Part shown: positions 22,263 to 30,195 of the stretch, one piece after another
Numbering within the stretch: the first letter of the stretch is position 1
Layout: every line of letters begins with the position of its first letter
Assembly (NCBI RefSeq): GCF_004136575.1
Contig: NZ_NOIQ01000023.1
Location: 1-32,719, forward strand
DNA: 32,719 nt
From: Rothia koreensis
GTDB lineage: Bacteria; Actinomycetota; Actinomycetes; Actinomycetales; Micrococcaceae
Direction of reading: 5' to 3'
Notes under the pieces: generated by a model
Seen by the model: the letters and a program-made list of their open reading frames with translations, nothing else
Database searches by the model: none
Told to the model about the DNA's origin: nothing
Translations under genes and position numbers: made by a program

Positions 22263-22891
22263 CCTTCGTCTGCGACGGAAAGTTCTTCCTTTCGCCCGCC
22301 GGTCCCGAAGACACGTCTGCCTACGCCCGGGTGCATGTGAGCGCGCTCGGGGCCTCCTACCGGGACATCATCGGTCCCGATTTCGGGTCACGCATGCGAG
22401 AACACGCGGACGAGATCGCCGCCGAGGATCGACAGTATCTTGCCCAACCGGACGCGACCGGTTTCATTGCGTGGTCGAACCCGTCCCTGGACGAGACCAA
22501 TGACTACGGGTGCTGCGCCGTGGGCGCGGACCCGGACCTGTGGTTCCGTCCAGTAGGGATCGCCCTGTCCGCCGACGCCGGCCCTCTCGAATCCTGGGAG
22601 AAGGACATCGGCGCCGCTCCGATCGAATCCCCGGCAGGCCTGCGACTGCGCAAGCTCATCAATCTGTACATCCTCCCCGAAGCCCAGAACGAGGGCCTGG
22701 GGTCCGAGCTGTTGCGGGCGGCGTTGCCCACCGACGACCCCGCGTTCCTCTGGATCATCAATGGCAATGCAGCGGCCGCGCGCTTCTACCGCCGGCACGG
22801 GTTCCGTGATCTGGGCGAGGTCTTCGAGGCCGAAGGAGCGTGGGCACCGTCGACGACGGGGCGCATGGTCCGTGGCCTCGAGGGTTCATGA
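22259..22891 (+). CDS. GNAT family N-acetyltransferase
   Basis: A 210-residue acetyl-CoA-dependent acetyltransferase. Motif A is INLYILPEAQNEGLGSELLRAA (Q-x2-G-x-G) and the C-terminal motif is NGNAAAARFYRRHGFRDLGEV. The N-terminal half has the usual YARVHVSALGASYRDIIG acceptor region. The acceptor is unknown. It is coupled to the DUF77 gene by a 4-bp overlap. Confidence 0.9.
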   Translation: MTFVCDGKFFLSPAGPEDTSAYARVHVSALGASYRDIIGPDFGSRMREHADEIAAEDRQYLAQPDATGFIAWSNPSLDETNDYGCCAVGADPDLWFRPVGIALSADAGPLESWEKDIGAAPIESPAGLRLRKLINLYILPEAQNEGLGSELLRAALPTDDPAFLWIINGNAAAARFYRRHGFRDLGEVFEAEGAWAPSTTGRMVRGLEGS

Positions 22892-22949
22892 CGCGTTCCG
22901 GATGATGCACGCCCCTGTGCTGCTTGGACCTGTTCCGACGCGGGCCGTA

Positions 22950-23903
22950 TCAGCCTGCGCTGCGCCCTGACCCCGTCCACGTCTGCCGCTCCAGGCCGCT
23001 GAGGAGCAGGTCCAACCCGGCGATGAATTCGGAACGGTGGTCCAAGAGCCCCACGACCCCGAGGACCGAGTGGATGAACGGGTACTGGTCAGGATCGGAG
23101 GCCTCCCACTCGCGGATCTGTTCTCGGGCGCCGGCCTCTCTGTCCTGTTCGGCGGCCAGTTCCTTGATGCCTTCCGAGATCTCCGCGCCCATGCCCGTTG
23201 CGTAATTGATGGCGGCGACCGACGCGTGGAACTGCTCCGACGGCGTCAGTTCCATGCGCATGATCTGCTGACCGGCGGTCTCCCAGTAGAGGAACGCGTT
23301 GCGTCCGTCGGGGCCGGCCTTGATCAGCTGTCCGGCGAGCCAGGGATGCTTCATCATCTGCGCGAAGAGGCAGAGGATCAGGCGCCTGATCTTGAAAAGA
23401 GCGTCTTTGGTCTGTTGGCTCGTTCTGGGGTCCGGCTCGGGCACAGGGAATTCCGCGAAGTCGCGCGGGCTGGAGCTGCCGGACGAATCCAGGGCCTGGT
23501 TCTCGCGCAAGGACCGGCCGATCACCTCGTCCGCCGCGAGTTCCATGAGTTCGTCCTTGCCGCTGGCGTACCAGTAGAGGCTCGCGACGCCGCTGTCCAG
23601 TTCGGCCGCGAGACCTCTCAGGGTCAGTTTCTCCGATCCCTCGCGGTCAAGGGTCGCGATGGCCGTTTCGAGGATTGAGTCCAAGGACAACGACGCCCGC
23701 CGGCGTGCGTTCGCGCGGCCGGCGCCTCGACCCGATCCCCCGGCGGAACCTCCGCGGCCCCCTCCGCGCGCGTTGGACTCCTGGGCCGTGCGACGGGCAT
23801 TCCGTTGAGCATTTCTCATTGCATTCAGCCGGACTTCGCGCTGGTGCGCGGACTCGGCATTGCTTCGTTTCCGGGGATCCGGGCGGGGTGTGGGCGGCGT
23901 CAT
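22950..23903 (-). CDS. TetR family repressor of the MFS exporter
   Basis: A 317-residue regulator with a long N-terminal extension (about 70 residues, rich in Arg, Asn, Gly). Its HTH follows (SILETAIATLDREG, then KLTLRGLAAELDSGVASLYWYASGKDELMELAADEVI). YWYxxxKDEL with a C-terminal domain of this size is typical of the class named after tetracycline repressor. It is divergent from the MFS pump, with the tandem operators between them. ATG 23903 is the longest start; ATG 23819 is an equally good alternative and would shorten the tail. Polyarginine-rich tails are uncommon in TetR proteins. Confidence 0.88.
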   Translation of the reverse strand: MTPPTPRPDPRKRSNAESAHQREVRLNAMRNAQRNARRTAQESNARGGGRGGSAGGSGRGAGRANARRRASLSLDSILETAIATLDREGSEKLTLRGLAAELDSGVASLYWYASGKDELMELAADEVIGRSLRENQALDSSGSSSPRDFAEFPVPEPDPRTSQQTKDALFKIRRLILCLFAQMMKHPWLAGQLIKAGPDGRNAFLYWETAGQQIMRMELTPSEQFHASVAAINYATGMGAEISEGIKELAAEQDREAGAREQIREWEASDPDQYPFIHSVLGVVGLLDHRSEFIAGLDLLLSGLERQTWTGSGRSAG

Positions 23904-23925
23904 TCCTCAAAATCTACGCAGGACC

Positions 23926-23954
23926 TTGCGCACTATCAAACACCGTTCTATTCT
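23926..23954 (+). promoter_or_regulatory. Promoter of the MFS exporter gene
   Basis: TTGCGC (23926-23931), a 17-bp spacer and TATTCT (23949-23954) form a good promoter. Operators 1 and 2 of the tandem array overlap its -10 and start site, as expected for repression. Confidence 0.55.
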
Positions 23955-24005
23955 CGAACACAGTTCGATCATCGAACAACGTTCTATATCTCGAACGAGG
24001 TTCGA
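23936..24005. repeat. Four tandem TetR operators, consensus TCGAAC-N3-GTTCGA
   Basis: Four 15-bp sites begin at 23936 (TCAAAC-ACC-GTTCTA), 23954 (TCGAAC-ACA-GTTCGA), 23972 (TCGAAC-AAC-GTTCTA) and 23991 (TCGAAC-GAG-GTTCGA). The start-to-start spacing is 18, 18 and 19 bp. The second and fourth have perfect arms. They fill nearly the whole gap between the divergent TetR and MFS genes. Confidence 0.88.
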
Positions 24006-24024
24006 TCCAATGAAAGGTTTCCCC

Positions 24025-25494
24025 ATGACAACTCAAGAACTCACCGCCACGGAGGGCGTGCCACTGCCCTCCCGCAAACCCCAAAGTCTGCGGGCCGCCT
24101 GGCCCGCTCTGCTCGGCCTCTGCCTCGCCATGCTCGTGGAGATGGTCGACAACTCGATCCTCAACGTCGCCCTGCCGACCGTGGGGCGCGACCTCCAGGC
24201 CAACCCGACGGATCTGCAGTGGATCGTCGGCGCCTACTCGTTGACCTTCGGCGGCCTGCTGATGGTCGGAGGAACCCTCGGCGACAAGCTCGGGCGGCGT
24301 CGCACCCTGCTGACCGGTCTGGCGCTGTTCGGTGCGGCCGGACTCGCGGTCCTGCTGGTGCAGACCCCGGCTCAGTTGATTGCCGTCCGGGCCCTGTCCG
24401 GAGCATTTGCCGCACTTATGGCTCCGCTGACCATGTCTCTCGTGTTCAGGCTCTTCGACCGGGAGGATCTGCGAACCAAGGCCATCGGCGTAATCATGGT
24501 CGTGTCCATGATCGGATTCGCGATCGGCCCGACGCTGGCCGGTCTGGCCGTCCAGAGCTGGCCGTGGCAATCGCTCCTCGTGCTCAACGCCCCCATGGCT
24601 CTCATCGCCTGGGTCGGTGTCCGGTTCGGCGTCGCCAAGGACGACCCGGCCGATCGGCGTCGAGGAGGCACCGATGTCCCCGGTGGCCTGTTCTCGGTCG
24701 GGGCCCTGGGGCTGATCCTCTACTCGTTCACCGCAGGGACCGAATACGGTTGGTCCTCGCCGAGAACGCTCGGCATCCTGGCCGCGGGCATCGTCTGCCT
24801 CATCGCATTCGTCTGGCGCGAGAAGACCGCCAAGGACCCCATGCTCGATCTCGGGCTGCTCGCGATTCCGACCGTGCGCGGTTCGGCCGTCATGCAGACC
24901 GCGGTGATGATCGCGATGGTCGGCGTGATGTTCGGTTCGACGCAGCTGTACCAGTACGCATGGGGATGGTCGGCGTTCAAGGCTGGCCTGGCGAACCTTC
25001 CGTTCGTCGCCGGGATGCTGCTGGTCGGTCCGTTCGTGGATCGCATGGTCGTCAGGCTCGGTCACCGGAAGACGTCGATGGTCGGCATCTCGCTGGTCCT
25101 CGTGAGCCTGCTGCTGTGGGTCTACGCGGTCTCCCACGGCTACCTGTGGTGCGCGATCGGAATGCTGATCATGACGATGGGCATGCGAACCATCATGACC
25201 ACGGGTGCGGTGGCCCTCCTGGGCGCGCTCCCGGAGACGCACACCTCGATCGGTTCGGCCATGAACGACACCGCCCAGGAACTCGGCAATGCCGTGGGAG
25301 TCGCGATCGTCGGAACCGTGATGGCCACCGTGGTCGGCAAGACGCTTCCGCACGGGGCCTGGGATGCCGCAACGGTCAACGGGTTCGTGCACTCCCAGCA
25401 GATATCGTTCTGGATCCTTGCCGGTCTGGTGCTCGTGATGTCCGCGATCGGCATCCGAACCCTGACCGATTCCAAGGAGACGGAAGAACACTGA
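24025..25494 (+). CDS. MFS multidrug exporter, DHA2 family (14 TM)
   Basis: A 489-residue membrane protein. Motif D1 is MLVEMVDNSILNVALPTVGRDL (near 35), motif A GGTLGDKLGRRRTLLTG, and motif C in IGFAIGPTLAGLAVQ. Its length and 14 hydrophobic spans fit the EmrB/QacA drug:H+ antiporters. ATG 24025 is preferred over the in-frame ATG at 24010, because AAAGG lies 8 nt upstream of it. The divergent TetR and operator array imply drug-inducible expression. A GC-rich hairpin directly after the stop may be its terminator. The substrate is unknown. Confidence 0.93.
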   Translation: MTTQELTATEGVPLPSRKPQSLRAAWPALLGLCLAMLVEMVDNSILNVALPTVGRDLQANPTDLQWIVGAYSLTFGGLLMVGGTLGDKLGRRRTLLTGLALFGAAGLAVLLVQTPAQLIAVRALSGAFAALMAPLTMSLVFRLFDREDLRTKAIGVIMVVSMIGFAIGPTLAGLAVQSWPWQSLLVLNAPMALIAWVGVRFGVAKDDPADRRRGGTDVPGGLFSVGALGLILYSFTAGTEYGWSSPRTLGILAAGIVCLIAFVWREKTAKDPMLDLGLLAIPTVRGSAVMQTAVMIAMVGVMFGSTQLYQYAWGWSAFKAGLANLPFVAGMLLVGPFVDRMVVRLGHRKTSMVGISLVLVSLLLWVYAVSHGYLWCAIGMLIMTMGMRTIMTTGAVALLGALPETHTSIGSAMNDTAQELGNAVGVAIVGTVMATVVGKTLPHGAWDAATVNGFVHSQQISFWILAGLVLVMSAIGIRTLTDSKETEEH

Positions 25495-25527
25495 CCCCGG
25501 GGGCCGGGCATGCCCGCGGGTACGGGG
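25495..25527. terminator. GC-rich hairpin after the MFS gene
   Basis: The perfect 12-bp palindrome CGGGCATGCCCG (25505-25516) sits inside an outer CCCCG/CGGGG pair (25495-25499, 25523-25527). It begins right after the stop codon and has no U-tract. It may end MFS transcription. Confidence 0.4.
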
Positions 25528-25532
25528 TGGCG

Positions 25533-25561
25533 TCTGACCGCGGGACCTGCCCGGGTAGGGT
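25533..25561 (+). promoter_or_regulatory. Promoter of the spermidine-synthase-like gene
   Basis: CTGACC (25533-25538), a 17-bp spacer and TAGGGT (25556-25561) precede GTG 25568 by 6 nt, so the RNA should start at or next to the start codon (leaderless). Confidence 0.45.
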
Positions 25562-25567
25562 GGGGCC

Positions 25568-26446
25568 GTGAGCAGGAAGAGCAGGAACCGCAAGGGCGGT
25601 GCGGCCGAGGAGCACGTCGCGGATGGCCCGGTCGAGGGCGAATACGCGATCGACACAGGCACCGCGGAGTTGGAACGGGACACGTTCCGTCCGGGGGCCT
25701 GGATGCTCAGAATCAATGGGGTCCAGTCGAGCCACGTGGTCGTGGGGGAGCCCCAGGAGCTCGCCTTCGAGTACATGCGGTGGATCGCCGCGGTGGTCGA
25801 CTACTTCGTTGACCGGCACTTCGATCCGTCCGCGCTGCGCATGACCCATCTGGGCGGCGGTGCCTGTTCGATGCCGCGGTACTTTGCGGACGTCTGGCCC
25901 GGCAGCCGCCACTCCGTGGTCGAGCTCGACGGCAAACTCGCCGAATACGTGCGCGGTTGGTTCGATATCCCGCGTGCTCCCACCGTTCGCGTCCGGGTGG
26001 GAGAAGCCCGCGAGGTGACGGAATCTTTTGTCGACGACTCGCGCGACGTCGTCGTCCGTGATGTCTTCGCAGGTGCCCGGACGCCCCGCCCGCTCACGAC
26101 CGTCGAATTCTTCCGACACGTACATCGCTCGCTGGCTCCCGGTGGCCTGTACGTGGCCAACTGCGGCGACACCAGGGAGCTCGCCGTCGCCCGGTCCGAG
26201 GTCGCCGGCCTCTGCGAGGTGTTCGCCCACGTCGCATGCGTCGCCGACCCGCCCATGCTCAAGGGCCGCCGGTACGGCAACATCATTCTTCTGGCCTCGG
26301 ACACTCCGTTCCCGGACGCCCTCGACCCCGACGCCGCGGCACTGACCCGCGAGCTCCTGGGAGGCGGGGTCCCTGCCCACTTCAAGGACGAAAACTGGAC
26401 GCGGCGCTTCGCCTCCGGTTCTGTCGCCCGGAGGGACCAGGGCTGA
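25568..26446 (+). CDS. Spermidine-synthase-like methyltransferase-fold protein
   Basis: A 292-residue protein. The SAM/decarboxy-SAM-binding region is RMTHLGGGACSMPRYFADVWPGSRHSVVELDGKLAEYV, and the post-strand-4 motif is DVVVRDVFAGARTP, with Asp where spermidine synthases have it. The N-terminal half (RINGVQSSHVVVGEPQELAFEYMRWIAAVVDYF) also fits the family. Such actinobacterial relatives often lack polyamine-specific residues, so an aminopropyltransferase role is unproven. The start GTG follows a promoter by 6 nt. It is the last gene before the repeat cluster. Confidence 0.82.
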   Translation: MSRKSRNRKGGAAEEHVADGPVEGEYAIDTGTAELERDTFRPGAWMLRINGVQSSHVVVGEPQELAFEYMRWIAAVVDYFVDRHFDPSALRMTHLGGGACSMPRYFADVWPGSRHSVVELDGKLAEYVRGWFDIPRAPTVRVRVGEAREVTESFVDDSRDVVVRDVFAGARTPRPLTTVEFFRHVHRSLAPGGLYVANCGDTRELAVARSEVAGLCEVFAHVACVADPPMLKGRRYGNIILLASDTPFPDALDPDAAALTRELLGGGVPAHFKDENWTRRFASGSVARRDQG

Positions 26447-26511
26447 TCAGCGGCGACGCCGGGCCGCGCTCCGGGCTGCGGGCGGGCTGCTCTGCGGGCT
26501 GCGGGCGGGCG

Positions 26512-26925
26512 CGAGGTGGCAGTTTTGAGCGGTTTTTCCGGCGAGGTGGCAGTGGCGTGCGGTTGTGGGGTCAAAAATCGCACGTGGTTGCCACTTCGCG
26601 CCGCGGGGCGCACGGGACTGCCACTTCGAGCCGCGGGCCGCACAGGATTGCCACTTCGAGCCGCCGGGTGCATGAGATTGCCGCCTCGGTCCGCCCTGGT
26701 GCACGTGGTTGCCACTTCGGCCTGTGGGTGTGTGCGAGATGGCAGTTTTGAGCGGTTTTTCCGGCGAGGTGGCAGTGGCGTGCGGTTGTGGGGTCAAAAA
26801 TCGCACGTGGTTGCCACTTCGCGCCGCGGGCCGCACGGGATTGCCACTTCGAGCCGCCGGGGCGCATGAGATTGCCGCCTCGGCCCGCCCGGGGCGCACA
26901 AAGTTGCCACCTCGAGCGCCGATGC
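26512..26925. repeat. Cluster of 30-bp extragenic repeats in two direct blocks
   Basis: Units of about 30 bp (starts at 26581, 26611, 26641, 26671, 26702, then 26804, 26834, 26865, 26897) share a core TTGCCACTTCG after CAC or CAT, and end in a CCGCGGG-like part. Each block is preceded by oppositely oriented copies of the core (GAGGTGGCAG). Block 1 (from 26512) and block 2 (from 26735) begin with a 96-bp direct repeat, 223 bp apart, differing at about one base. Some frames stay open across it, but they only echo the repeat and I see no gene in 26447-26981. Confidence 0.9.
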
Positions 26926-26981
26926 CGCGCAGCCCCGGAACCCCGGCCCGGCCGGAACGCCGCCCCGGCCGGAACCCCGAC

Positions 26982-28175
26982 TTACGGGGCCACGGCGACG
27001 GCCGGGATCAGCGACGTCGCCTCCTGGACGTCGTTCATCTGGGCGAAGAGATGGCGTCGCTTCTGTCGCATCGTGCCCAGGGCGGCCAGCAGTACGCCCC
27101 CGACCGTCCACGCGATCATGACCCAGACCGGCTGAGTCAGTGCGGCCTCGGGGAAGTAGATGGCGTCCCGGACCGCCTCGATGCCCTGGGCCGAGAACAG
27201 CCAGGGGTTCACGCCGCCGTAGAAGCCGTTGATCATGTCGAGCGGCCCGTTGATCCCGGACGCCGACATCCCCAGGAACGGCATGAGCAGCATCGAAATC
27301 GGCATCATGGCCGGGCCGATGAGCAGCATCCCGCCCGTGGTCACGGCCAGGCAGGACAGGCCGAGAAGGTAGAACATGAACCACGGCGCGAGGGCCGAGG
27401 AGTCGAAGATCCCGAACATGCCCCAGCCGTAGAGGATCTCGCCGAAGGCCACGATGGCGGGCATCACCAGGGCCAGAACCACCCTGAGCCACGTCGCGAC
27501 GGGGATGAGCCCCAAGATCATTCCGGTCATGAATCCGCCGAGTACCGCACCGAGCGCGAGATACACCGCAATGTTCGCGAGGTTGTCCTCGGAAGCCGCA
27601 GGTGCGACGTCGTGGGTCGAGAGCGTGGTCTGTGATTCTTGGGCCGTCGAGGAGAACAGGTTGGTCACCGCGGACTTGACCTGTGACCCGTTGGCTCCCG
27701 CGTAGTACATGTCGCCCGTTGCCGGGTTGTACGCGGCGCGGAGGCTGTGGTCCTTGATGTCGTCCTTGGCCTGGTTCACGGAGTCCACGCGCGAGACGTC
27801 GAAGGAATTCGCGGTCTGCTTGTCGAGGTCCTTCTCGGCCTGCTCGACGCGGTCTCCGGATCCGATGACGGCCACCTTCATGTCGTGGGGCGACAGGTGG
27901 TGGGTCATGCCCGTCATGACCAGGGGCATCATGACCATGATGAACAGCGGGAAGAGCATCCCGAGGGTGACCATTCTCTTGGTGGTCAGGGCCTGGTCCA
28001 CTTGTCGTGCGGGCTTCGTGGGATCGGTGTGCACGCCGATACCGGATGCAGGGGGCATCGACCGGAGGCTCTCGGCCCGGGTCGTTTGGCGGTGCATGCT
28101 CGACCGGTGTCGGGCCGACGTCGACCCGTTGGAGTTCTGCTGCGGTGCATCCATCGAGGAATCGTTGTCATTCAT
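26982..28175 (-). CDS. Membrane exporter subunit A (YhgE/DUF3533-like)
   Basis: A 397-residue protein. A polar N-terminal segment (1-65) precedes one membrane span (MVTLGMLFPLFIMVMMPLVM). An extracytoplasmic domain (DMKVAVIGSGDRVEQAEKDL to about 175) and five further spans follow. The layout (TM, outer domain, TM cluster, YFPEAALTQPVWVMIAW near the end) fits YhgE/Pip or DUF3533-type ABC-2-like exporters. It is 14 bp downstream of a paralogue with the same layout (MKVEVIE, AAYDPSTGDLYVASAGSR corresponds to AAYNPATGDMYYAGANGS here). Probably second gene of the exporter operon under the divergent TetR. The cargo is unknown. Confidence 0.78.
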   Translation of the reverse strand: MNDNDSSMDAPQQNSNGSTSARHRSSMHRQTTRAESLRSMPPASGIGVHTDPTKPARQVDQALTTKRMVTLGMLFPLFIMVMMPLVMTGMTHHLSPHDMKVAVIGSGDRVEQAEKDLDKQTANSFDVSRVDSVNQAKDDIKDHSLRAAYNPATGDMYYAGANGSQVKSAVTNLFSSTAQESQTTLSTHDVAPAASEDNLANIAVYLALGAVLGGFMTGMILGLIPVATWLRVVLALVMPAIVAFGEILYGWGMFGIFDSSALAPWFMFYLLGLSCLAVTTGGMLLIGPAMMPISMLLMPFLGMSASGINGPLDMINGFYGGVNPWLFSAQGIEAVRDAIYFPEAALTQPVWVMIAWTVGGVLLAALGTMRQKRRHLFAQMNDVQEATSLIPAVAVAP

Positions 28176-28189
28176 GGAAGTCTCTGTTC

Positions 28190-29293
28190 CTATCGAGCGG
28201 GCTGGGAAGCGGTGCTGGGCTCGTCGCCGGGGGAGGGCGCGTCGTCCGTGTACGCGGTCAGGAGCGGTTCGTCGCTGGTGCGCGGCGGTCGGCGGTCCTC
28301 ACCGGAGCCCATGGGCGGAACCGGTCGCGATCGGAGGCTGCCCATCCAGAGGAGTCCGGTGCCGATGAGCAACCAGACCGCGAGCACGAGGATCGGGGTC
28401 CCGACACCATTGCCGTCGAAGTACAGGGATCTCCTCATCAGTTCGGAGCTGGCCCCCGTGGGCAGAAGCTGGTTCATGACACGGAAGAAGCCGGGCATCA
28501 TGTCGTACGACACCGCGACCCCGGTGGCAGGAATTCCCAGAATCACGAAAATCGTCAGCCCGATCAGGGAGGCCGCCTGGCCGATGATGTCGAAGAGTCC
28601 CATCTGGACCACCGACGCGGTGAAGAATGTGCCGGTGATGATCAGCGCGACCGGCATGATGTGGGCGTCGAAGGAGCCGAAGACGGCGTATGAGATCGCG
28701 GTTTCGACGACGCCGGCCGCCACGGCCATGACCGCCTGGACCGCCAGCCGGGTCCGAACGCGAGTTCGCGGCCCGAAGGTGTTGAGCATGGTTGCCGTCA
28801 TGTATCCGGCGATGGTGGCACCGATGATCAGGTAGAGAAAGGACGTCCCGGTCGAGTCGTTCTCGCTCGGGGTCTTGATGTCCTTGACGTTCAGCGAGGT
28901 CCCGGACTGCTTGGCCACGGATTCGAAGATCCCCTGGGCGGCCTGGGTCGCCTGCCGGCTTCCGGCGGATGCCACGTACAGATCGCCCGTGCTCGGGTCG
29001 TACGCGGCGCGGGTATCCAGATGGCGCAGGTCGTCCTTCGCGGTATCCACGTCGGGGACCGTGGACACGTCCGTGGCGTCGTCGGCCTCGGCGGTGATCT
29101 CCTGGCTGATCTGGGAGGCCTGGGGCGATGTCTCGATGACCTCGACCTTCATGTCCCGGGGGTGGGGATTGTAGAACGCGGACACATATGACCCGGGGTA
29201 GGCAAAAGCCATGAACAAGGGGAAGAGCATGGCGAGAAGCACGAACTTGGTCGGGATCTTCTTCGCAGACAATTGCTGGGGCTGAACTGACAT
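28190..29293 (-). CDS. Membrane exporter subunit B, paralogue of the preceding protein
   Basis: A 367-residue protein with the same plan: N-terminal span (FVLLAMLFPLFMAFAYPGSYV), extracytoplasmic domain (PRDMKVEVIETSPQASQIS to about 150), then a group of spans, and a polar C-terminal tail. Short stretches such as MKVEVIE, DTRAAYDPSTGDLYVASAGS and FPLF are shared with the downstream gene, so a tandem duplication is likely and the two may form a heterodimer. ATG 29293 is chosen; ATG 29299 and GTG 29302 are alternatives. The TetR operator region is immediately upstream. Confidence 0.78.
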   Translation of the reverse strand: MSVQPQQLSAKKIPTKFVLLAMLFPLFMAFAYPGSYVSAFYNPHPRDMKVEVIETSPQASQISQEITAEADDATDVSTVPDVDTAKDDLRHLDTRAAYDPSTGDLYVASAGSRQATQAAQGIFESVAKQSGTSLNVKDIKTPSENDSTGTSFLYLIIGATIAGYMTATMLNTFGPRTRVRTRLAVQAVMAVAAGVVETAISYAVFGSFDAHIMPVALIITGTFFTASVVQMGLFDIIGQAASLIGLTIFVILGIPATGVAVSYDMMPGFFRVMNQLLPTGASSELMRRSLYFDGNGVGTPILVLAVWLLIGTGLLWMGSLRSRPVPPMGSGEDRRPPRTSDEPLLTAYTDDAPSPGDEPSTASQPAR

Positions 29294-29312
29294 GACCATC
29301 ACTTTACACTCG

Positions 29313-29333
29313 TAAACCAGCCTGTCAGGTGTA
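29313..29333. promoter_or_regulatory. Operator between exporter operon and TetR
   Basis: A 21-bp imperfect palindrome (TAAACC...GGTGTA, centre CCTGTCAGG) in the 77-bp gap between the divergent genes; 7 of 10 base pairs are symmetric. It is the natural site for the adjacent TetR. Confidence 0.5.
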
Positions 29334-29370
29334 AGATAAGCGCACGAGGCACGAATGTGAGGAACAGATC

Positions 29371-30072
29371 ATGACGAGCGAGTGCGGCGCGGAGGCCGCC
29401 GACCCCCGGATCGCGCAGACCCGACGCGCCTTCAAGACGGCCCTGTACGACGCCGCCGCGCCGGAGTGGAACTGGAAGGTGTCGGTCTCCGAGCTGTGCA
29501 AGCGGGCCGGGGTGTCCCGTTCGACGTTCTACCAGCATTTCGCGGCGGTCGACGACGTCTACACCGAGCTGCTCCGCGACCGCCTCGTCAACCTGGTGAG
29601 CCCCGCCGTGTGGCGTCGTGGTGCAGGTGTTCCCCGCAGCGGCGCGCTGGTCGCGCTCTTCGAGGACCTCCGTGCCGAACCCGGATTCTACGAGCCGATT
29701 CTCGGCGAGACCGAGGTCTTCGGCAATGCTCGCCGGTCATTCATCCGGTGGGTTGCCGAGCGTCTGTCGGAAACCTACTTCGGCGCGCCGTACGAGACCC
29801 TCGCGGCCGAGCCCCGTCAGAGGGTCATGTTCATCGCGGGTGGGGCCGTGGTGACCATGGGGTATTGGGTTTATTCCTCGGAACGGGACCCGAGCGTGAC
29901 CCCCGTTGAGATTTCCGCCTACTTCAACTCGTACGTTTCCGCGCTGTCCACCGATTTCGTGCCGACGACGCCCGTGGAAACCCGGAGCGATTCCGAAGAC
30001 GGCCCTCGCGCGGAGTCGCCCGGGACCGGAAGCGGCGGCCTCGCGGAGGCTGGGTCCTCCGGGCTACGGTAG
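29371..30072 (+). CDS. TetR family regulator of the exporter pair
   Basis: A 233-residue regulator. The HTH lies at about 15-60 (IAQTRRAFKTALYDAAAPEW, then VSVSELCKRAGVSRSTFYQHFAAVDDVY), the wording of the group with TetR_C_33-like or AcrR-like C-termini. Residues 200-233 are a polar, Ser/Glu/Gly-rich tail. It is divergent from two exporter genes with a palindrome between them, so it should control them and itself. The ABC-F leader begins 4 bp after its stop. Confidence 0.88.
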   Translation: MTSECGAEAADPRIAQTRRAFKTALYDAAAPEWNWKVSVSELCKRAGVSRSTFYQHFAAVDDVYTELLRDRLVNLVSPAVWRRGAGVPRSGALVALFEDLRAEPGFYEPILGETEVFGNARRSFIRWVAERLSETYFGAPYETLAAEPRQRVMFIAGGAVVTMGYWVYSSERDPSVTPVEISAYFNSYVSALSTDFVPTTPVETRSDSEDGPRAESPGTGSGGLAEAGSSGLR

Positions 30073-30076
30073 AACC

Positions 30077-30121
30077 ATGTATTCCGGCATCGCTTCGATG
30101 AAGCTCCGCACTCGCCGCTGA
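30077..30121 (+). CDS. ABC-F leader peptide MYSGIASMKLRTRR
   Basis: A 14-codon ORF between the TetR stop and the ABC-F gene. It ends KLRTRR, which holds the R/K-x-R/K arrangement of macrolide-dependent ribosome arrest (the +x+ motif). TACGGT lies 6 nt before the ATG, so it may be leaderless. Its last codons form the left arm of a hairpin. From memory the ermX leader ends SGTAFLRLRTNR, which aligns with SGIASMKLRTRR with 7 of 12 identities. Confidence 0.72.
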   Translation: MYSGIASMKLRTRR

Positions 30122-30195
30122 CGGCGGCGAGTCCCCTCTGACTTCTCGTTCGCCGTCCTGGGCATCTGCCGGGCGGCCATTTCGTTCTGCCCGGC
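30111..30195 (+). promoter_or_regulatory. Attenuator with alternative hairpins ahead of the ABC-F gene
   Basis: Hairpin 1:2 pairs 30111-30118 with 30124-30131 (CTCGCCGC/GCGGCGAG) over the leader's last codons. An alternative pairs CGGCGA (30125-30130) with TCGCCG (30150-30155). A third pairs 30152-30158 with 30171-30177, and a fourth pairs 30168-30174 (GCCGGGC) with 30189-30195 (GCCCGGC). These mutually exclusive helices are the layout of a ribosome-mediated attenuator: a ribosome stalled on the leader would open the first helix and change the rest. Confidence 0.6.

Noticed and set aside
23914-25776. 620-aa open frame on the minus strand
   Set aside because: It mirrors the MFS gene and passes through its operators; no motif and extreme Asp/His/Arg content.
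26516-26899. Protein-coding tandem repeat in the 26.5 kb cluster
   Set aside because: 30 bp equals ten codons, so several frames stay open on both strands by chance of periodicity; 31- and 33-bp units break the phase and no start signal fits.
26581-26925. Possible CRISPR array
   Set aside because: The 30-bp units are directly adjacent with no unique spacers, occur in both orientations, and no cas gene is present.
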